From positions 1 to 36,709 of the forward strand of contig JAPKCS010000021.1 of assembly GCA_028822845.1 (NCBI GenBank): 36,709 nucleotides of DNA, given 5' to 3'. This DNA comes from Candidatus Poseidoniaceae archaeon (GTDB lineage Archaea; Thermoplasmatota; Poseidoniia; Poseidoniales; Poseidoniaceae). Under the pieces are notes generated by a model that was not told the DNA's origin, made no database searches, and was given only the letters and a program-made list of their open reading frames with translations. Position numbers and translations under genes: made by a program. Shown piece by piece: positions 18,238-27,599 of this stretch. The first letter of the stretch is position 1. Each line of letters starts with the position of its first letter.

Positions 18238-19836
18238 TCAAGCGAGTGGCGATGGTGCAGAAGCGTTAACGGCTTCTGAGACGCCTTGTGCGTATCGAGC
18301 AAAGTTCTCATTGAACATGGCTGCAAGTTTGTCTGCTGTTGCATCAAAGTCATCCTTGTCGTCCCAGGTGCTGCGCGGTTGGAGCACTTCGGATGGCACG
18401 TTTGGACACTCCACTGGAACTTCGAAACCAAAGCGGTGGTCTTTGACGAATTCAACATGTTCCAAATCCCCATCCAATGCTGCGTTAAGCATGGCGCGGG
18501 TATGACGGATCTTCATTCGGTTGCCAACGCCGTAGGCGCCGCCGGACCATCCGGTGTTGATGAGCCAAGCCTTTGCCCCGTGCTCAGCCATTTTGGTGGA
18601 AAGCAAATCAGCATAGACACCGGGGTGCATGGGCATGAACGGTTCACCAAAGCAGGCTGAGAAGGTCGCCTGTGGTTCTTTGACACCTATTTCTGTGCCA
18701 GCAACCTTTGCAGTGTAGCCTGAGATGAAATGGTATGCAGCTTGGGCAGGAGTGAGGCGAGAAATCGGAGGGAGAACGCCAAATGCATCGCAGGTTAGGA
18801 AAATCACGTTTTGTGGGTGGCCGCCTTTCGAATCGTGGGTTCGGTTTTCGATGAATTCGATTGGGTAGGAACCACGGGTGTTCTGGGTTTTGCTGGTGTC
18901 GGTGAAGTCTGGTACACCAGTTTCATCCATGACAATGTTCTCGAGAACGGTTCCGAATTTTCGAGTTGTACCGAAGATTGCTGGTTCATCTTCTTCAGAC
19001 AAGTCGATCAGTTTTGCATAGCAGCCGCCTTCAAAGTTGAACACGCCGTTTGCGCCCCATCCGTGCTCGTCGTCGCCGATGAGGGCCCGCTTTGGATCGG
19101 CGGAAAGAGTGGTTTTTCCAGTGCCAGATAAGCCGAAGAAAATTGCGGTGTTCTCACCGGTGGTGTTGGCTGAGCAATGCATTGGGAGGATGCCTTTCTT
19201 TGGAAGAATAAGATTCATCACTGAGAAAATCGACTTCTTGATTTCTCCAGCGTAACGTGTTCCGCCGATGATGACTTCTTTAGCAGCGTAGTTGACGATG
19301 ACGAAGCATTGGGAATTCAGTCCGTCTTCTGGGCTCGCTTCAAAATGCGGGGCGTGGAGAACAGTGAACTCTGGTGTGTGGTGTTCGAGTTGATCTGCGC
19401 TTGGGCGGATGAACATGTTGCGAGCAAATGCGTTGTGCCAGGCGTTGTGGTTGATCACACGGATTGGCAACGCTTCGCTGAAATCAGCGCCACAGTACAA
19501 ATCTTGGACGAACAATGTGTCTTGGGCGGAGAGGTATTCGACCACTTTAGCGCGCATTCGAACAAAGGTTTCAGCATCGGTGGAGACGTTGACGTTGCCC
19601 CAGTTGATGTCTTCTGTGGTCGAAGGTTCATCGACGATGAACTTGTCATTTGGTGACCGGCCAGTTCGTTCCCCGGTTTCGGTGACAAGGGCCTTGTCGG
19701 CGCTGTAAACACCTTCGCCACGGGCAACTGCGAGTTCGATCAGTGTAAGGGCATCGTGGTTCCAGTACACATCACCGGCAGGGGTGATTCCGTACGAAGA
19801 AAGGTCCCCTGTTGGGGTCCCGTGGGCTTCGGCCAT
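18238..19836 (-). CDS. pckA: Phosphoenolpyruvate carboxykinase (ATP)
   Basis: PckA converts oxaloacetate and ATP to phosphoenolpyruvate, ADP and CO2, the first committed step of gluconeogenesis. The P-loop G-L-S-G-T-G-K-T-T is at about residues 233-241, followed by L-I-G-D-D-E-H-G-W for metal binding, Y-A-G-E-I-K-K-S near the substrate site, and F-L-T-C-D-A-F-G-V-L-P-P. These mark the ATP-dependent type, not the GTP type. The ATG at 19836 (M-A-E-A-H-G) gives 532 residues, the normal length; the frame runs 63 bases further upstream without family-like sequence. Its stop codon abuts the polymerase stop in a TGATCA palindrome. With fumarase nearby it fits carbohydrate synthesis from amino acids or lipids. 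Confidence 0.96.
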   Translation of the reverse strand: MAEAHGTPTGDLSSYGITPAGDVYWNHDALTLIELAVARGEGVYSADKALVTETGERTGRSPNDKFIVDEPSTTEDINWGNVNVSTDAETFVRMRAKVVEYLSAQDTLFVQDLYCGADFSEALPIRVINHNAWHNAFARNMFIRPSADQLEHHTPEFTVLHAPHFEASPEDGLNSQCFVIVNYAAKEVIIGGTRYAGEIKKSIFSVMNLILPKKGILPMHCSANTTGENTAIFFGLSGTGKTTLSADPKRALIGDDEHGWGANGVFNFEGGCYAKLIDLSEEDEPAIFGTTRKFGTVLENIVMDETGVPDFTDTSKTQNTRGSYPIEFIENRTHDSKGGHPQNVIFLTCDAFGVLPPISRLTPAQAAYHFISGYTAKVAGTEIGVKEPQATFSACFGEPFMPMHPGVYADLLSTKMAEHGAKAWLINTGWSGGAYGVGNRMKIRHTRAMLNAALDGDLEHVEFVKDHRFGFEVPVECPNVPSEVLQPRSTWDDKDDFDATADKLAAMFNENFARYAQGVSEAVNASAPSPLA

Positions 19837-20026
19837 GCCAATCCGTAAAACGGGCCCTCTACAACCCTTGCGGCTGGAACGCCTATCAATCGTTGACAAT
19901 GAGGGGGCAATGATTGCGGCGCGGCCCTCCGATTAGGGGTTGGGAGGCGGGAATTGTGGGGGAAACCGCACTTCGGTTGCCAGAATGGCGAGAAAGCATT
20001 CAAGGGGGTGAGATGAGGGGTGGGCC

Positions 20027-23000
20027 ATGGCTGAAGTTCCTACGGATGGGTCACCCCCTCATCCGTCCCGCGACGAGGTGTTGCGGAAACGAGATTTTCA
20101 GCGCCCAAAGGGCATTGCCCTCGATTCCTTCATGGTCGCTCAAGAGGGCCCTGTTGAGCCGTTGGCCCCGGTCGAACCTGCTGTCAAGGAACACGACATT
20201 GATGAAGCGGTCGGCGAAATTGTTTCCATCTTCTCATCAGGCGACGATGAGGGCAACGCGCCCGGCGCTGTGCAACGCGATGGGACCGTGCATCTGGCCC
20301 CTGAAATGGACAGTGTGGAAGACCTTGCCGTGCATGGTGAGCGTCGACTGAGCCTTGGTTTGCTCGTGGCCATGGTCTTGGTTTGGTCCGCTATTGGCGC
20401 CGTTGTTGGCACGGTTTTACCCCCGATTCTAAGCGGTCTTGGTCTGTTTTTCATGGGCATGGTTGGCCTGTACTTCGGTGAACGATGGATTCCAAAGAGA
20501 TCCATGCGTTTGCTCGGCGTTACTTGGGTCATCATCTCGATGAAATTATTCTACGGCCTTGTGTTGGATGCGTGGCATTGGGGCTGGTTTGATGCATCGC
20601 CGCTTGGTGCAAATGAAACCCTTGGCGTCAGTTTACTTGCTGTTATTGGAGGCAACATCATGCTTGCCCAGCGGCATAACGAAGATGCAATCGCTGCTCA
20701 AGCAACGCTGATCCTCCTCATCGTTGGAAGCGCTGCTGGCGCTCTTTACGGTGAATTCGGTGTCGCCATTATGATCGGAACAGGGACGCTGCTCATGCAT
20801 AGCCTGGCGTTCATGCGGCGGTCCGGTAACCTCGCAAGCCTCGGTATCGCCTCGTCTTACCTTTGGGTGGGCATTCACGCTCTTTCCAATGATTGGATGA
20901 TGTTTGGTGTCCAGCTGGTGCCGTTCGAAGACGACTTGCTGTTGTTCCTCCTCATGGCTGGCGTGACGGCCACAAACGCTGTTGTCGCCGCTCAGTTCGT
21001 TCGTGAAGAAAATTGGTTCTCAAGCGCTCTGGAAGCGCTCGGCCTTGGCAAACCCGCATTGTGGTCGGTTTCAGTTGGCCTTGGGATGATTGGAGCATTA
21101 TTGGCGATTGCAGCCCATCGCTTTGAGACGGGTTATGCTCTTGCTCAGTTGCTGCTCTTGGTTTCTGCATTCAGTGCCTCTTATCTTGTGGTTCGTGGCG
21201 TTCACATCAAAAATCTCGCACCGTTCATCCTCTATCCTGCCCCCTTCATGCTCGCTGGTTTAGCCCTCTTGTCCTCGGGTGCGTTCGATGTGACGTTGCC
21301 CGGTGGAATGAGTGGCTACAGTCTGTATGCCGCCATCACCGCCGCCCTCACTTCAGCCGCATTGTTGCGGAACCAAACCTCGGTTTCAGACCACGTCCTT
21401 TGGATGGGCGGCGGCATCATCGTCCTCTTGCTCACCCTCTTGATTCCTGCAGGTGAAAGCGAGGATACCGCTCGGTTGCTGCTTGTCTCCCAAGGCCTGG
21501 TTTGGATCGGTCTGTCTTGGCTTGCTGTGAAACGCGAGTCGCCTTCAATCGCTGGAACAGCGGTGCTTGGGCCGTGGGTATGGCTGGTTTTGTTCGCAAC
21601 CAATGCCGAAGCGAGGCTCATCTCGATGGATTTGATTCCAATCGCCTTGGATGAAATCGACCTTGCTGTTTGGATGGGTATCTTGGTCGTTCAGCAAATC
21701 ACCGTTAACGTTCACCATGGAGAAACAGGGCTGAACCTTGCAGCCAGGCTAACCGGTGCATCTGAATTTGGGGCGAGGTTTCGTGATTCCGGCATGGCGA
21801 AACTTTGGAATTTAAGTTTCATATTCTCAGTCATTGTCGTTTGGGCTGTCGCTCGACCGGGAGGATTGCCCATGCCGGGATTGCTCGTGGTGATGGGTAT
21901 GTTGCTCATCGGTCACGCATTGATGGTGTGGCGCGGTAAGCACCTCGGAAAGCCTCGCAGTCTGATGACCGTCTGGGGCGTTTTTGCTCTGGTTCTTGTT
22001 TGGCAATATGGACAATCGGCTTTCTGGGCCATGATTATGGTGGCCGCATGCGGACTGATGCTGCTGGCTGCCGATCGGCGTAAGAGCGAGGGAGCGTCCC
22101 TTGCAGATCTCGAATTGACCGAGGCTTTACCGGGGCGTTTGTTGACCTTGATGCTCGGGTTTATGTCTGCCTTTTACATCGTCATCAGCCTCGAACCGAT
22201 CACCAATGTTGAGTTGACAGGTGCCGATAAAATGCTGTCACCTGAGATGAACTTGCTCGTCCTCTGTGGTGTTGGCCTTGTCGCCCTCACCTTCTATCTG
22301 GTTCGAGCCGCCACCTTGGAGAAGCTCTTGCCGCCTGCCTTTGCAGCCCTCGGCCTCATCGTCACAATGGCTTTGGCTGGAAGCACGTTGAGCATGTCAT
22401 TGGTCATCCTTGCTGCGATTCTGGCCTTCGTTGCCTCAGGAACGTTCCTCGCCGTCCAGGGTGAATTCCGTTCGGGTTTGCGCGCCCTTGCCCGTCGCGA
22501 AGACCGTATGGAACGGATCCAAGAGAAACGGCAACGCATGCACGCCTTCATCACGGCCTCAGCGCAAGGCGGCGACAGCGTTGCATTGGATCTGTTAGAG
22601 CGTTCCAACGCTGGACTCGATGTTTCTGGCGAGGTCGTGCAATTGACGCAAGCGACACAGGCACCAACGGCTGAGGCCACAGATTCTGCCCAGCCATCAC
22701 TGCGAATGATTGACACAGAGCTTCTGGCCCTTGCTGAGAAACAACGCAAGCGATCGAAGAAGCAAGGGACTTCTGGCGAATTCGACCTTGAAGTCGGCGA
22801 TATTCATCACCAACCCACCATCGTCCTGATGTTCCTCGTCACCACTATTCTCGCCACAACATTGCTCTCGTTCGTCACCGGGAACACGTTGATGACCCTG
22901 GCCTTTGGCGTGATGATCTCCCTCCTCTTTGTCGGTGCTGCCCGTTTGCGGGCAAACGAAATCGGATTGCGCTTGCCTGATGTGATGGGTATTGAAGCCC

Positions 23001-23995
23001 CGATTGCCGTGGCCATGGCTGGTTTGGTCTTGGTCCACGTCGCAGGCCGAGCAAGCAACTCAGTTGTGGTCCTTGAGGACACCGTTCACCTGCTCGTCCT
23101 TGTGGCGGGATTGGTGATGCTCGCCGGGCTTGGTCTCATCGGCCGGAGCGATCTGGGATTAAGGCTACCAAACGCCCTTGAGGGCGTTGTTTTCCTCACC
23201 GTGCTGGACCGTATTATTTGCTTGTTGATCGGAGGCGAAGTTCCGCTTCCATTCAACGTCGATCCTTTCGCTTCGATGGGACTCACCTCGACGGTTCCCT
23301 TGCTTGGAATTGAAACCGTATTGATCGGTGCAGTGCTCGGGTTTGATTGGGTCGAAGGGAAGAGAATCTCACGGGGCATGCAAGATCACCGCGGTGCCGC
23401 TGGTCGCTCGGCATGGTTGCTTTCGGTTGCCATCCTTTCCGTCGGATTTGCTGGCATTCTCGCCTTGGTTTGCACGGCACGCCGAAGCGTCTGGTGGCAA
23501 CAACCCGCACCTGCGCTCATGGCGTGGATTACGCTTCCTTTGGTGATTCAAGGAATCATGGCTTGGGGGCCTGGCATCGTCGGCGTCCCTGCAATTCCGA
23601 TGTTCATCGTCGCTTCCCTAATGGCGTGCTTCACCGTCGTCTTTGTTGCTTGGACCGTCATGAACCGTCATGGGTTGTGGCTTCCATCAGGCTTGTGGGC
23701 GTTGCACCTCTTGTTGTTCCTGGCCTGCTTTGGATTCCCGAGTTTGGTCTACGCAGTGGTCTTCATCCTCATCGCTTCGGCCGTCTCTTGGGTCAGCGGT
23801 ATTCTCACCCTCCGAAAGGGGTGGCGCGTTGTCGGAGCACTCGACTTGGTGCTTGGATGGATCATTGCAGGCATCGTCTTGATCAACGGTTCATCCGTTG
23901 GCGGCTTGTTGGCGATTTTACTCGCATCTGCAGCACTCTTGGGCGTCGTGACATGGCTCACTCAAACCTTTGAAGGCGAAATGGCGACCGAGTGA
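20027..23995 (+). CDS. Giant polytopic membrane protein of unknown function
   Basis: This 1322-residue protein starts with a soluble acidic N-terminus of about 100 residues, then two blocks of membrane helices, which I count as roughly 35-40 in total. The blocks are split by a cytosolic insert at about 806-930 that starts with a charged, coiled-coil-like R-R-E-D-R-M-E-R-I-Q-E-K-R-Q-R-M segment and later has a lysine-rich K-Q-R-K-R-S-K-K patch. Few charged residues lie inside the helices and no transporter, transferase or protease motif was recognised. The ATG at 20027 is preceded by GGGGTGGG. It is divergent from pckA and convergent with the mutase gene, so it is probably transcribed alone. 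Alternatives include an envelope-polymer flippase or a large sensor; none is supported by motifs. Confidence 0.85.
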   Translation: MAEVPTDGSPPHPSRDEVLRKRDFQRPKGIALDSFMVAQEGPVEPLAPVEPAVKEHDIDEAVGEIVSIFSSGDDEGNAPGAVQRDGTVHLAPEMDSVEDLAVHGERRLSLGLLVAMVLVWSAIGAVVGTVLPPILSGLGLFFMGMVGLYFGERWIPKRSMRLLGVTWVIISMKLFYGLVLDAWHWGWFDASPLGANETLGVSLLAVIGGNIMLAQRHNEDAIAAQATLILLIVGSAAGALYGEFGVAIMIGTGTLLMHSLAFMRRSGNLASLGIASSYLWVGIHALSNDWMMFGVQLVPFEDDLLLFLLMAGVTATNAVVAAQFVREENWFSSALEALGLGKPALWSVSVGLGMIGALLAIAAHRFETGYALAQLLLLVSAFSASYLVVRGVHIKNLAPFILYPAPFMLAGLALLSSGAFDVTLPGGMSGYSLYAAITAALTSAALLRNQTSVSDHVLWMGGGIIVLLLTLLIPAGESEDTARLLLVSQGLVWIGLSWLAVKRESPSIAGTAVLGPWVWLVLFATNAEARLISMDLIPIALDEIDLAVWMGILVVQQITVNVHHGETGLNLAARLTGASEFGARFRDSGMAKLWNLSFIFSVIVVWAVARPGGLPMPGLLVVMGMLLIGHALMVWRGKHLGKPRSLMTVWGVFALVLVWQYGQSAFWAMIMVAACGLMLLAADRRKSEGASLADLELTEALPGRLLTLMLGFMSAFYIVISLEPITNVELTGADKMLSPEMNLLVLCGVGLVALTFYLVRAATLEKLLPPAFAALGLIVTMALAGSTLSMSLVILAAILAFVASGTFLAVQGEFRSGLRALARREDRMERIQEKRQRMHAFITASAQGGDSVALDLLERSNAGLDVSGEVVQLTQATQAPTAEATDSAQPSLRMIDTELLALAEKQRKRSKKQGTSGEFDLEVGDIHHQPTIVLMFLVTTILATTLLSFVTGNTLMTLAFGVMISLLFVGAARLRANEIGLRLPDVMGIEAPIAVAMAGLVLVHVAGRASNSVVVLEDTVHLLVLVAGLVMLAGLGLIGRSDLGLRLPNALEGVVFLTVLDRIICLLIGGEVPLPFNVDPFASMGLTSTVPLLGIETVLIGAVLGFDWVEGKRISRGMQDHRGAAGRSAWLLSVAILSVGFAGILALVCTARRSVWWQQPAPALMAWITLPLVIQGIMAWGPGIVGVPAIPMFIVASLMACFTVVFVAWTVMNRHGLWLPSGLWALHLLLFLACFGFPSLVYAVVFILIASAVSWVSGILTLRKGWRVVGALDLVLGWIIAGIVLINGSSVGGLLAILLASAALLGVVTWLTQTFEGEMATE

Positions 23996-24043
23996 ACTGA
24001 ACCGCTTGGCAAACCTTGGCAGTCTTGGTACAAATCGCGACGT

Positions 24044-25681
24044 TCATTGACACATTGCCGATGAAAGAAGCGATGTTATCTGATCAAGAACGACGCCCAT
24101 ATCAGAAGAGTCAATGGTGGGTGAAAGCCTTAGCGAAATGCTGATTTTCGCTTGTGTCCCGCTGTTTCGCACACCGAGCGAGACTGGTGAACCATCCAAG
24201 GTGAAGGAAATGAGCATGAGGTTTGATTCGCCTTCCAAGCCGTGCCGGTCCCAAGAACCAACGGTGCCTTGGTGGTTGAAAAAAGTCTGAGCGATGGTTT
24301 CAACTTCATCGGCGAGAGCGTTTGAGCCTGTCCAAAGTGAACGGTCGACGTTCTTCACTGACCGGCGTTGTTTCCATCCACGGCTCATGTGGTGTGCCTC
24401 GTTTCCAACCGAGAACGCAAGAAGGTAACACACGAGGGATGCTGCTCCATCGCCGACAAGCGCCCACGTGTCGGCGTGGTGGGGGTGAGGCGTGGCCATG
24501 ACGAGGTGTCCTGAGTCTTCGACGCCCAAGCAGCACGGTGCGGCTTCAGACGTGATGAGGGTGGGTTCGAGGGCTTTGGAAAGCCAACGGTCGCCAACCG
24601 CTGTTTCAATCACCGTCACATCTGCAGGAAGGCGGTGTGCTGTTGAGAGCAGGGACAAATCGGATTCGATGCTCGCTGCAAGGTGCCATGGCCGGTTGCT
24701 TTGGTGTGTTGCAGCGCTCAAAATAGCGTCGCCGAGAGCATCCCCGTCGACCACCATGAAGCCCCGTTCTGTCGCTTGTAAGACCAAGCATCGATCGCCA
24801 TCACCGTCAAGCGCAGCACCAACAATCGTGCCAGGGGGAGCTGGGTGTAGATTTTGCAGCAAACGGTGCGAGGAGGAAGTGGCTTCTTCGAAGGTCCATG
24901 TTTGCGTTGGTGAGAAATCCCCCGCGCCGCAATTCAGGTTCAACGCTTCTGCTTCAGCACTTACTTCAACGGCGCGAACGCCGCGCTCTGAAAGCCATGC
25001 AGCAAGCCATGTGTGAGCGGCTCCCTTCGAACAATCAAGCACGAATGGATCGGCGAGGCGTGAGGCGTCAAAACCCTGAGCGCCCACGAGGGTTTGGAAG
25101 TGTCCGAAGCGCTCTGTGAGCCATGCTGGATGGAGCACTGAGGCGCTCGTTGAGGCGTTGTATGGTTCGCTGGCTTGGCTGAGTTCCTTTGCTTCAATCT
25201 CATCGATTTCTCGTTCTTCTGATGCAAGAGCGTCGGCGACGCCCGAGACATGATCTTCAAAATGAGGGGTCGACTTGAAGCCATTTGCATCGAACACCTT
25301 CAGTCCTGAATCTGAAACCGGATTGTGGCTGGCCGTAATCATACAACCGAGCCGTGCGTTGTGATGGAGCAACGCCCGGTGCAAAGCCGGGGTCGCACAC
25401 AGGCCAACATGAACCACAGAACATCCCACCAGGCGAAGGCCGAGCGTCAGTGCTGCTGTGAGTTCGAGGTTGTTTGGTCGCTCGTCCCAACCGATCACCA
25501 CTTTCATTCCTGAACCAGAGAGTGTGTCCATGGTGCGGCCAAGGGCCTCGCCAACCACCCGCATCAATGCAGGGCAAATCACTCGCTGTTCGTGGAGGGC
25601 GAGAATGGCTTGGGTTTCATCTGGATTTGTTTCGACAACCTTTCCACGAATCCCATCGGTACCAAACAGACGACGGACCAT
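24044..25681 (-). CDS. glmM-like: Phosphoglucosamine mutase / phosphohexomutase family
   Basis: Enzymes of this family move a phosphate between C6 and C1 of a sugar through a phosphoserine. The N-terminal F-G-T-D-G-I-R-G motif typical of GlmM is at residues 6-13. The catalytic loop T-A-S-H-N-P places the phosphoserine at Ser118. The metal loop D-G-D-G-D-R is at 292-297, the sugar loop reads V-E-D-S-G-H, and the phosphate loop R-N-S-G-T-Q-A-K is near the C-terminus. At 545 residues it is some 90-100 longer than typical. An acyltransferase-like gene ends six bases upstream, so the pair probably feeds UDP-GlcNAc synthesis, which favours glucosamine 6-phosphate as substrate. Glucose- or mannose-phosphate activity cannot be excluded. 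Confidence 0.9.
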   Translation of the reverse strand: MVRRLFGTDGIRGKVVETNPDETQAILALHEQRVICPALMRVVGEALGRTMDTLSGSGMKVVIGWDERPNNLELTAALTLGLRLVGCSVVHVGLCATPALHRALLHHNARLGCMITASHNPVSDSGLKVFDANGFKSTPHFEDHVSGVADALASEEREIDEIEAKELSQASEPYNASTSASVLHPAWLTERFGHFQTLVGAQGFDASRLADPFVLDCSKGAAHTWLAAWLSERGVRAVEVSAEAEALNLNCGAGDFSPTQTWTFEEATSSSHRLLQNLHPAPPGTIVGAALDGDGDRCLVLQATERGFMVVDGDALGDAILSAATHQSNRPWHLAASIESDLSLLSTAHRLPADVTVIETAVGDRWLSKALEPTLITSEAAPCCLGVEDSGHLVMATPHPHHADTWALVGDGAASLVCYLLAFSVGNEAHHMSRGWKQRRSVKNVDRSLWTGSNALADEVETIAQTFFNHQGTVGSWDRHGLEGESNLMLISFTLDGSPVSLGVRNSGTQAKISISLRLSPTIDSSDMGVVLDQITSLLSSAMCQ

Positions 25682-25687
25682 TTTACT

Positions 25688-26389
25688 TCACCTGTGGGTT
25701 GAATGTTCGGGATGGAGCCCCGTCACGGTCACGTTCGGCCATACGGCGCTTTGTGGCCCGAGTACGGTCCCAGGATTGGTGACGCTGTTGCATCCAAGTT
25801 GGCACCCTTCACCGAGCACTGCGCCGAATTTGCGCAGACCGCTGGCGAGGCGCGAACCATCGAGGCGAAGATGAACTTCCCCGCCATCGTTGCGAAGGTT
25901 GCTGAGTTTTGTTCCAGCGCCAAGGTTGACATCCTTACCGAGGATTGAATCCCCGACGTAATTGAAATGAGGTGCTTTTGCCCCAGGAAGGAGAATCGAA
26001 TGCTTTACTTCCGTGTTATGGCCGACAACTGCGCCAGCACAGATCCAAGAAAAAGGGCGGACATAAGCGCCATGCCGCACTTCTGCATCCGCTTCGACAA
26101 GGCAAGGTCCGATGAAATGCGCCGAAGGTTCCAGTTTCGCTGATGCGTGGACAACAACAGGCCCCTGTGATTCGTCGATGGTTGCCCCGCTGTCAACGGG
26201 GTCTTGGGTTGCTTCTGAAAATTCACTGATGGCCTGTAAAAGCTGGGCCTTGAGCCCGTTAGCAGAGGTTGGATCGAGGACAGCCCATGCTGGGGCTGCG
26301 GGGTCAAATTGCGGTACAGCGCCTTTGGGCTGTGTTGAGAAAAGGGATGGAAACAATGCGTTCGGGCGCACCCAATTTGGCCAATCCAT
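25688..26389 (-). CDS. Left-handed beta-helix acyltransferase-like protein (GlmU C-terminal type)
   Basis: This 233-residue protein has a proline-rich N-terminus of about 70 residues and then a left-handed beta-helix built from hexapeptide turns from about 72 to 225. A segment H-F-N-Y-V-G-D-S-I-L-G-K-D-V-N-L-G-A-G-T matches the acetyl-CoA/glucosamine 1-phosphate part of GlmU. The uridyltransferase half of GlmU is missing, so another protein would have to activate the sugar. It stops six bases before the mutase gene and is clearly in the same operon. Together the two enzymes would give GlcNAc-1-phosphate from glucosamine 6-phosphate. The role is inferred from family and context; related helix proteins act as nucleotide-sugar acyltransferases. 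Confidence 0.82.
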   Translation of the reverse strand: MDWPNWVRPNALFPSLFSTQPKGAVPQFDPAAPAWAVLDPTSANGLKAQLLQAISEFSEATQDPVDSGATIDESQGPVVVHASAKLEPSAHFIGPCLVEADAEVRHGAYVRPFSWICAGAVVGHNTEVKHSILLPGAKAPHFNYVGDSILGKDVNLGAGTKLSNLRNDGGEVHLRLDGSRLASGLRKFGAVLGEGCQLGCNSVTNPGTVLGPQSAVWPNVTVTGLHPEHSTHR

Positions 26390-26431
26390 ACATGGGCCAT
26401 GAACCCCGTTCGCATGAAGGTAGCGCTACAC

Positions 26432-26692
26432 TCACGCCGCAATGTGATACATTCGCTTCCCTGTGGAATGATCGAGTGTGAACGCAATGAAGTCCGAAAG
26501 GTAACGCGGGATGAAGAACCCCACCTTGCGCGCCGTAAGTCCATGGTTCCTCATGCGTCGTTCATTTGACAGGTGGTGAACGATGTCAGCAGCCGAACAA
26601 CTCGGTTGCGTGGCTACGTATTCCACAATTTCATTCTTCAGTCGTGCAAGCCGTGCTTCTTTTTGCGTCCCGTTTCCCTTCATCTTTCTCAT
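26432..26692 (-). CDS. Small winged-helix-like DNA-binding protein
   Basis: From the ATG at 26692 the protein is 86 residues. It has a lysine-rich start, a helix with A-R-L-A-R-L-K-N-E-I-V-E-Y-V, and a helix-turn-helix-like region with S-A-A-D-I-V-H-H-L, then a second helix and a short beta-like end. This suggests a winged helix, but no family is recognised. ATGs at 26701 and 26683 are alternatives; 26692 is preferred because the TATA-like element at 26713-26722 would start transcription within a few bases. It lies 42 bases upstream of the beta-helix gene on the same strand and could regulate this operon, which is inference. Confidence 0.6.
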   Translation of the reverse strand: MRKMKGNGTQKEARLARLKNEIVEYVATQPSCSAADIVHHLSNERRMRNHGLTARKVGFFIPRYLSDFIAFTLDHSTGKRMYHIAA

Positions 26693-26712
26693 AATATACA
26701 TCGTTCTCAGCG

Positions 26713-26722
26713 TATATCAAAT
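26713..26722 (-). promoter_or_regulatory. Putative TATA box of the winged-helix / mutase operon
   Basis: The minus strand reads TTTGATATAC, one of the better archaeal TATA matches in the window. The expected start of transcription is near 26690, at the ATG of the small DNA-binding protein, so a leaderless transcript is likely. Confidence 0.5.
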
Positions 26723-26752
26723 GTTGATGGGGAGTCCATGGGCGCCCGTGTT

Positions 26753-27562
26753 TCAGAGGATTTTCAGGACCGTGTTCCACTTCATAGACGACCCTCTGCG
26801 GAACATATCTTGGTGGAATTGGCGTTGTGGCAAGTGCGCTGTGCGAGCAAGGCGACCCCTGTTGTCGTAGCATCCATGGCGAATGTGAATCGGGACCATC
26901 ACCTGGCCAATCACAACTTCCGGTGCTGTCACTGGCGGGGCTTCGCGTTCGATGTTCTCGTTTTCCCCATCCCATACGATTTCATCGTGGGTTGGAGCCA
27001 TGATTGGTTCAAATTCAAAATGGAGGGCGCCCTCTGCTGGTTTGACCGGTTTCCAAGTTCCTAAACGATCGTTGTCCAGCCACGTGATCATTGCTTTCAT
27101 TTGCTCTACTGTCGCCATCGTCATGTGAGTTCTTTCCCACCAGCCATGTGTCCGAGCAACCGTGATGTGATGGACACCGGGGTATGTGTCGCGGGAATCA
27201 AGACCATCTGCGTAGGTTCGGCAAAGATCGGTTAAACGAACGGTGAAGATGGGCAAAGGCCCCATTCGGATGTCTTGCAAGCGGTATGGGTTGGCAAGTT
27301 CTCCGAGCAGGAGAAATGGTCGGCGTTCGCTCATTGGCGGGGCGTCATGAGCTGCCAAGAGTTCGTCAACGGTCCCATCTGGGCTGGTGAAAGCGGAACA
27401 GTAGGATTGCAGATCTGCACCTGCCAGAGGTCCTGCGGGCGCATCGGTAGGGGGCGTCAAATCACTCAACGCTGAGGGCGAATAGAACAACGGGTGTTCT
27501 GGTAAAGCGACCGGGGAATTGGATGGTGCATAGGGCCAGAGTCGAGGAGAACTGTCGCGCAT
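26753..27562 (-). CDS. Protein of unknown function
   Basis: This 269-residue protein has a proline-rich N-terminus, a central part with R-R-P-F-L-L-L-G-E-L-A-N-P-Y-R-L, and a C-terminal end rich in charged and aromatic residues. No signal peptide, membrane helix or catalytic motif is seen, and I recognise no family. Histidines and a V-H-H-I-T-V-A-R-T-H-G-W-W-E-R segment in the middle could be a binding site, but this is a guess. A weak TATA-like TTGATAC at 27585-27591 lies about 26 bases before the ATG, which suggests a leaderless transcript of its own. The zinc-ribbon gene ends 37 bases upstream on the same strand. Confidence 0.6.
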   Translation of the reverse strand: MRDSSPRLWPYAPSNSPVALPEHPLFYSPSALSDLTPPTDAPAGPLAGADLQSYCSAFTSPDGTVDELLAAHDAPPMSERRPFLLLGELANPYRLQDIRMGPLPIFTVRLTDLCRTYADGLDSRDTYPGVHHITVARTHGWWERTHMTMATVEQMKAMITWLDNDRLGTWKPVKPAEGALHFEFEPIMAPTHDEIVWDGENENIEREAPPVTAPEVVIGQVMVPIHIRHGCYDNRGRLARTAHLPQRQFHQDMFRRGSSMKWNTVLKIL

Positions 27563-27599
27563 GATGTGTCCTAAAGCCCGGGCTGTATCAATTCAGCGC

